Below the pieces are notes generated by a model that made no database searches, was not told where the DNA came from, and was given only the letters and a program-made list of their open reading frames with translations. A stretch of 6,830 bases of DNA from Bacteroidales bacterium. Lineage in GTDB: Bacteria > Bacteroidota > Bacteroidia > Bacteroidales > UBA12481. A program made the translations under genes and the position numbers. The number at the start of each line of letters is the position of its first letter. Within the stretch, counting starts at the first letter, position 1. This document shows, piece after piece, positions 5,980 through 6,830 of this stretch. The stretch covers positions 1 to 6,830 of the forward strand of contig JAGHDB010000180.1 in NCBI GenBank assembly GCA_021160155.1. Reading direction: 5' to 3'.

Positions 5980-6830
5980 TAGGATACTCCTAATCGTTCC
6001 AATGTCTGAATGACATATGATTTTTTGAATTCCAAACGATCAATTTTCGGTTCATACATGGTCTGAAACAGTGCTTCACAAGCTGCTTCATACGATAATC
6101 CACTAAAATGCTCCACAATACGGGTAGCCCGGTCGATCAGCTTTTTATTGGTCGCGTCTACCTGGATCATCCAGTTACCGCTGATCCGGCCCAACAGTGC
6201 CATGGTTGCTGTAGATACTGTATTCAGGATCATTTTAAGTGCCAGGTGGTGGAACAGGTTTATCGAGGTTTCTGACAGAGATACCGGAAGAGGTATAAAT
6301 TTTGGGTTTAACACCTCGTCCGGAGAGTCCCCTATGGTGATCCATACCTGTTTTTTGTACCTGTTTGCATCAGAAAGGCCGGCGGTTTGAGTTGATTTGA
6401 CGGATTCATTATTCATCCGTATGGTGATCAATACCGATTCGGTGGATACATACCGGGAGGGATCAGGTTCATTGCCGATCCGGTATTTCAAAATATCTTC
6501 CCGGCTTAGCTTTGGAGCTGATTTAATAATTGAGCGGTCGGCTCCCATTTTCTGATAATCCGCTGCGGACCAGGAAAGACCCCTTGGGGGACGCTTAAGA
6601 ATATACTCCCAGGTTTCAGGAGTTGAATAATGGGGATGCTTGACAAATGCCCAGGAATCAGGACCGTTCAGGTCTTCATCATTCCTGAATGGAGGGATCA
6701 TAAATGTGGGGGTCCGTTCTGTTGTATCAGACAGAATATCAAGAAGGTAACAATCAGCAGAAGAGAAAACCAGTCCACATCTTCGGTATAAGTGGGCAGC
6801 CAGTTGGACCAACCCTGAGTACACTTTAGA
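5976..6830 (-). CDS. SIS-domain protein of the MurQ / glucokinase regulatory protein (GKRP) superfamily, N-terminus beyond window
   Basis: The frame is open from the right edge to TAG at 5978-5976, giving 284 visible codons. The GTG at 6824-6822 is merely the first possible start in view, so the gene almost certainly begins outside. The clearest signature is a C-terminal block at visible residues 198-240 (KMILNTVSTATMALLGR, then GNWMIQVDATNKKLIDRATRIV). It matches the SIS-family block of MurQ N-acetylmuramate-6-phosphate etherases (ILNMLSTGAMV, then GNLMVDVxATNxKL) and that of animal GKRP (VLNTVSTGAHVLLGK). The stretch before it, with ERTPTFMIPPFRND (visible 38-51) and STESVLITIRMNN (129-141), resembles the second SIS domain of GKRP as I recall it, so the whole protein may be a two-SIS protein of 500 residues or more. 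The MurQ catalytic glutamates would lie in the unseen part, so etherase activity cannot be judged. No signal peptide or membrane segment is visible. It converges on kynU with overlapping stops. Superfamily is fairly sure; enzymatic or sugar-phosphate-sensing role is open. Confidence 0.78.
   Translation of the reverse strand, partial: SKVYSGLVQLAAHLYRRCGLVFSSADCYLLDILSDTTERTPTFMIPPFRNDEDLNGPDSWAFVKHPHYSTPETWEYILKRPPRGLSWSAADYQKMGADRSIIKSAPKLSREDILKYRIGNEPDPSRYVSTESVLITIRMNNESVKSTQTAGLSDANRYKKQVWITIGDSPDEVLNPKFIPLPVSLSETSINLFHHLALKMILNTVSTATMALLGRISGNWMIQVDATNKKLIDRATRIVEHFSGLSYEAACEALFQTMYEPKIDRLEFKKSYVIQTLERLGVSY

Noticed and set aside
6822..6824. GTG as true start of the SIS-domain gene
   Set aside because: The frame stays open to the window edge and the visible part lacks the beginning of any complete MurQ or GKRP protein, so the gene is better read as truncated by the window.

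Overview
The window looks like ordinary chromosome from a member of the Bacteroidota. The reasons are the protein sequences (an MtaB starting MKTVAIYTLGCKLNFSE, a FolC starting MNYKETTDWLFSHLPMYQRVGKAAYK, a PIN-PhoH protein), the absence of Shine-Dalgarno sequences before the starts, mid-range G+C, and a match to the Bacteroidota promoter consensus (TTG / TAnnTTTG) before folC. The genus cannot be read from this sequence. I see no mobile element, tRNA, rRNA, CRISPR array or phage gene.

Layout. Positions 1-3317 hold three genes on the minus strand, read right to left with gaps of 25 and 20 bp. They are a PIN-PhoH family ATPase/RNase (3317-1989), the tRNA methylthiotransferase mtaB (1963-659, which appears to start at TTG) and an inositol-monophosphatase-family enzyme (from 638, cut by the left edge at codon 213). 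This is probably one operon. A short divergent intergenic region (3318-3378) carries a good promoter candidate for the plus strand and a weaker, overlapping one for the minus strand. On the plus strand lie folC (3379-4668) and kynU (4708-5979), separated by a 39-bp gap made mostly of a degenerate 7-bp tandem repeat. A minus-strand gene (6830-5976, N-terminus beyond the right edge) converges on kynU and overlaps it by 4 bp. It encodes the C-terminal part of a SIS-domain protein of the MurQ / glucokinase-regulatory-protein superfamily.

Function. The left operon leans to RNA metabolism: a PIN nuclease fused to a PhoH ATPase, a tRNA A37 modification enzyme, and an IMPase-fold protein whose E. coli relative SuhB also works in rRNA transcription. 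The right pair serves cofactor metabolism: FolC for folate and its polyglutamates, KynU for kynurenine breakdown to anthranilate or 3-hydroxyanthranilate, the latter a route to NAD.

I did not find a convincing new biological system. The points most worth a second look are the GKRP-like protein, the compact divergent promoter region, the heptad-repeat spacer, the TTG start of mtaB and the overlapping convergent stop codons of kynU and the GKRP-like gene.
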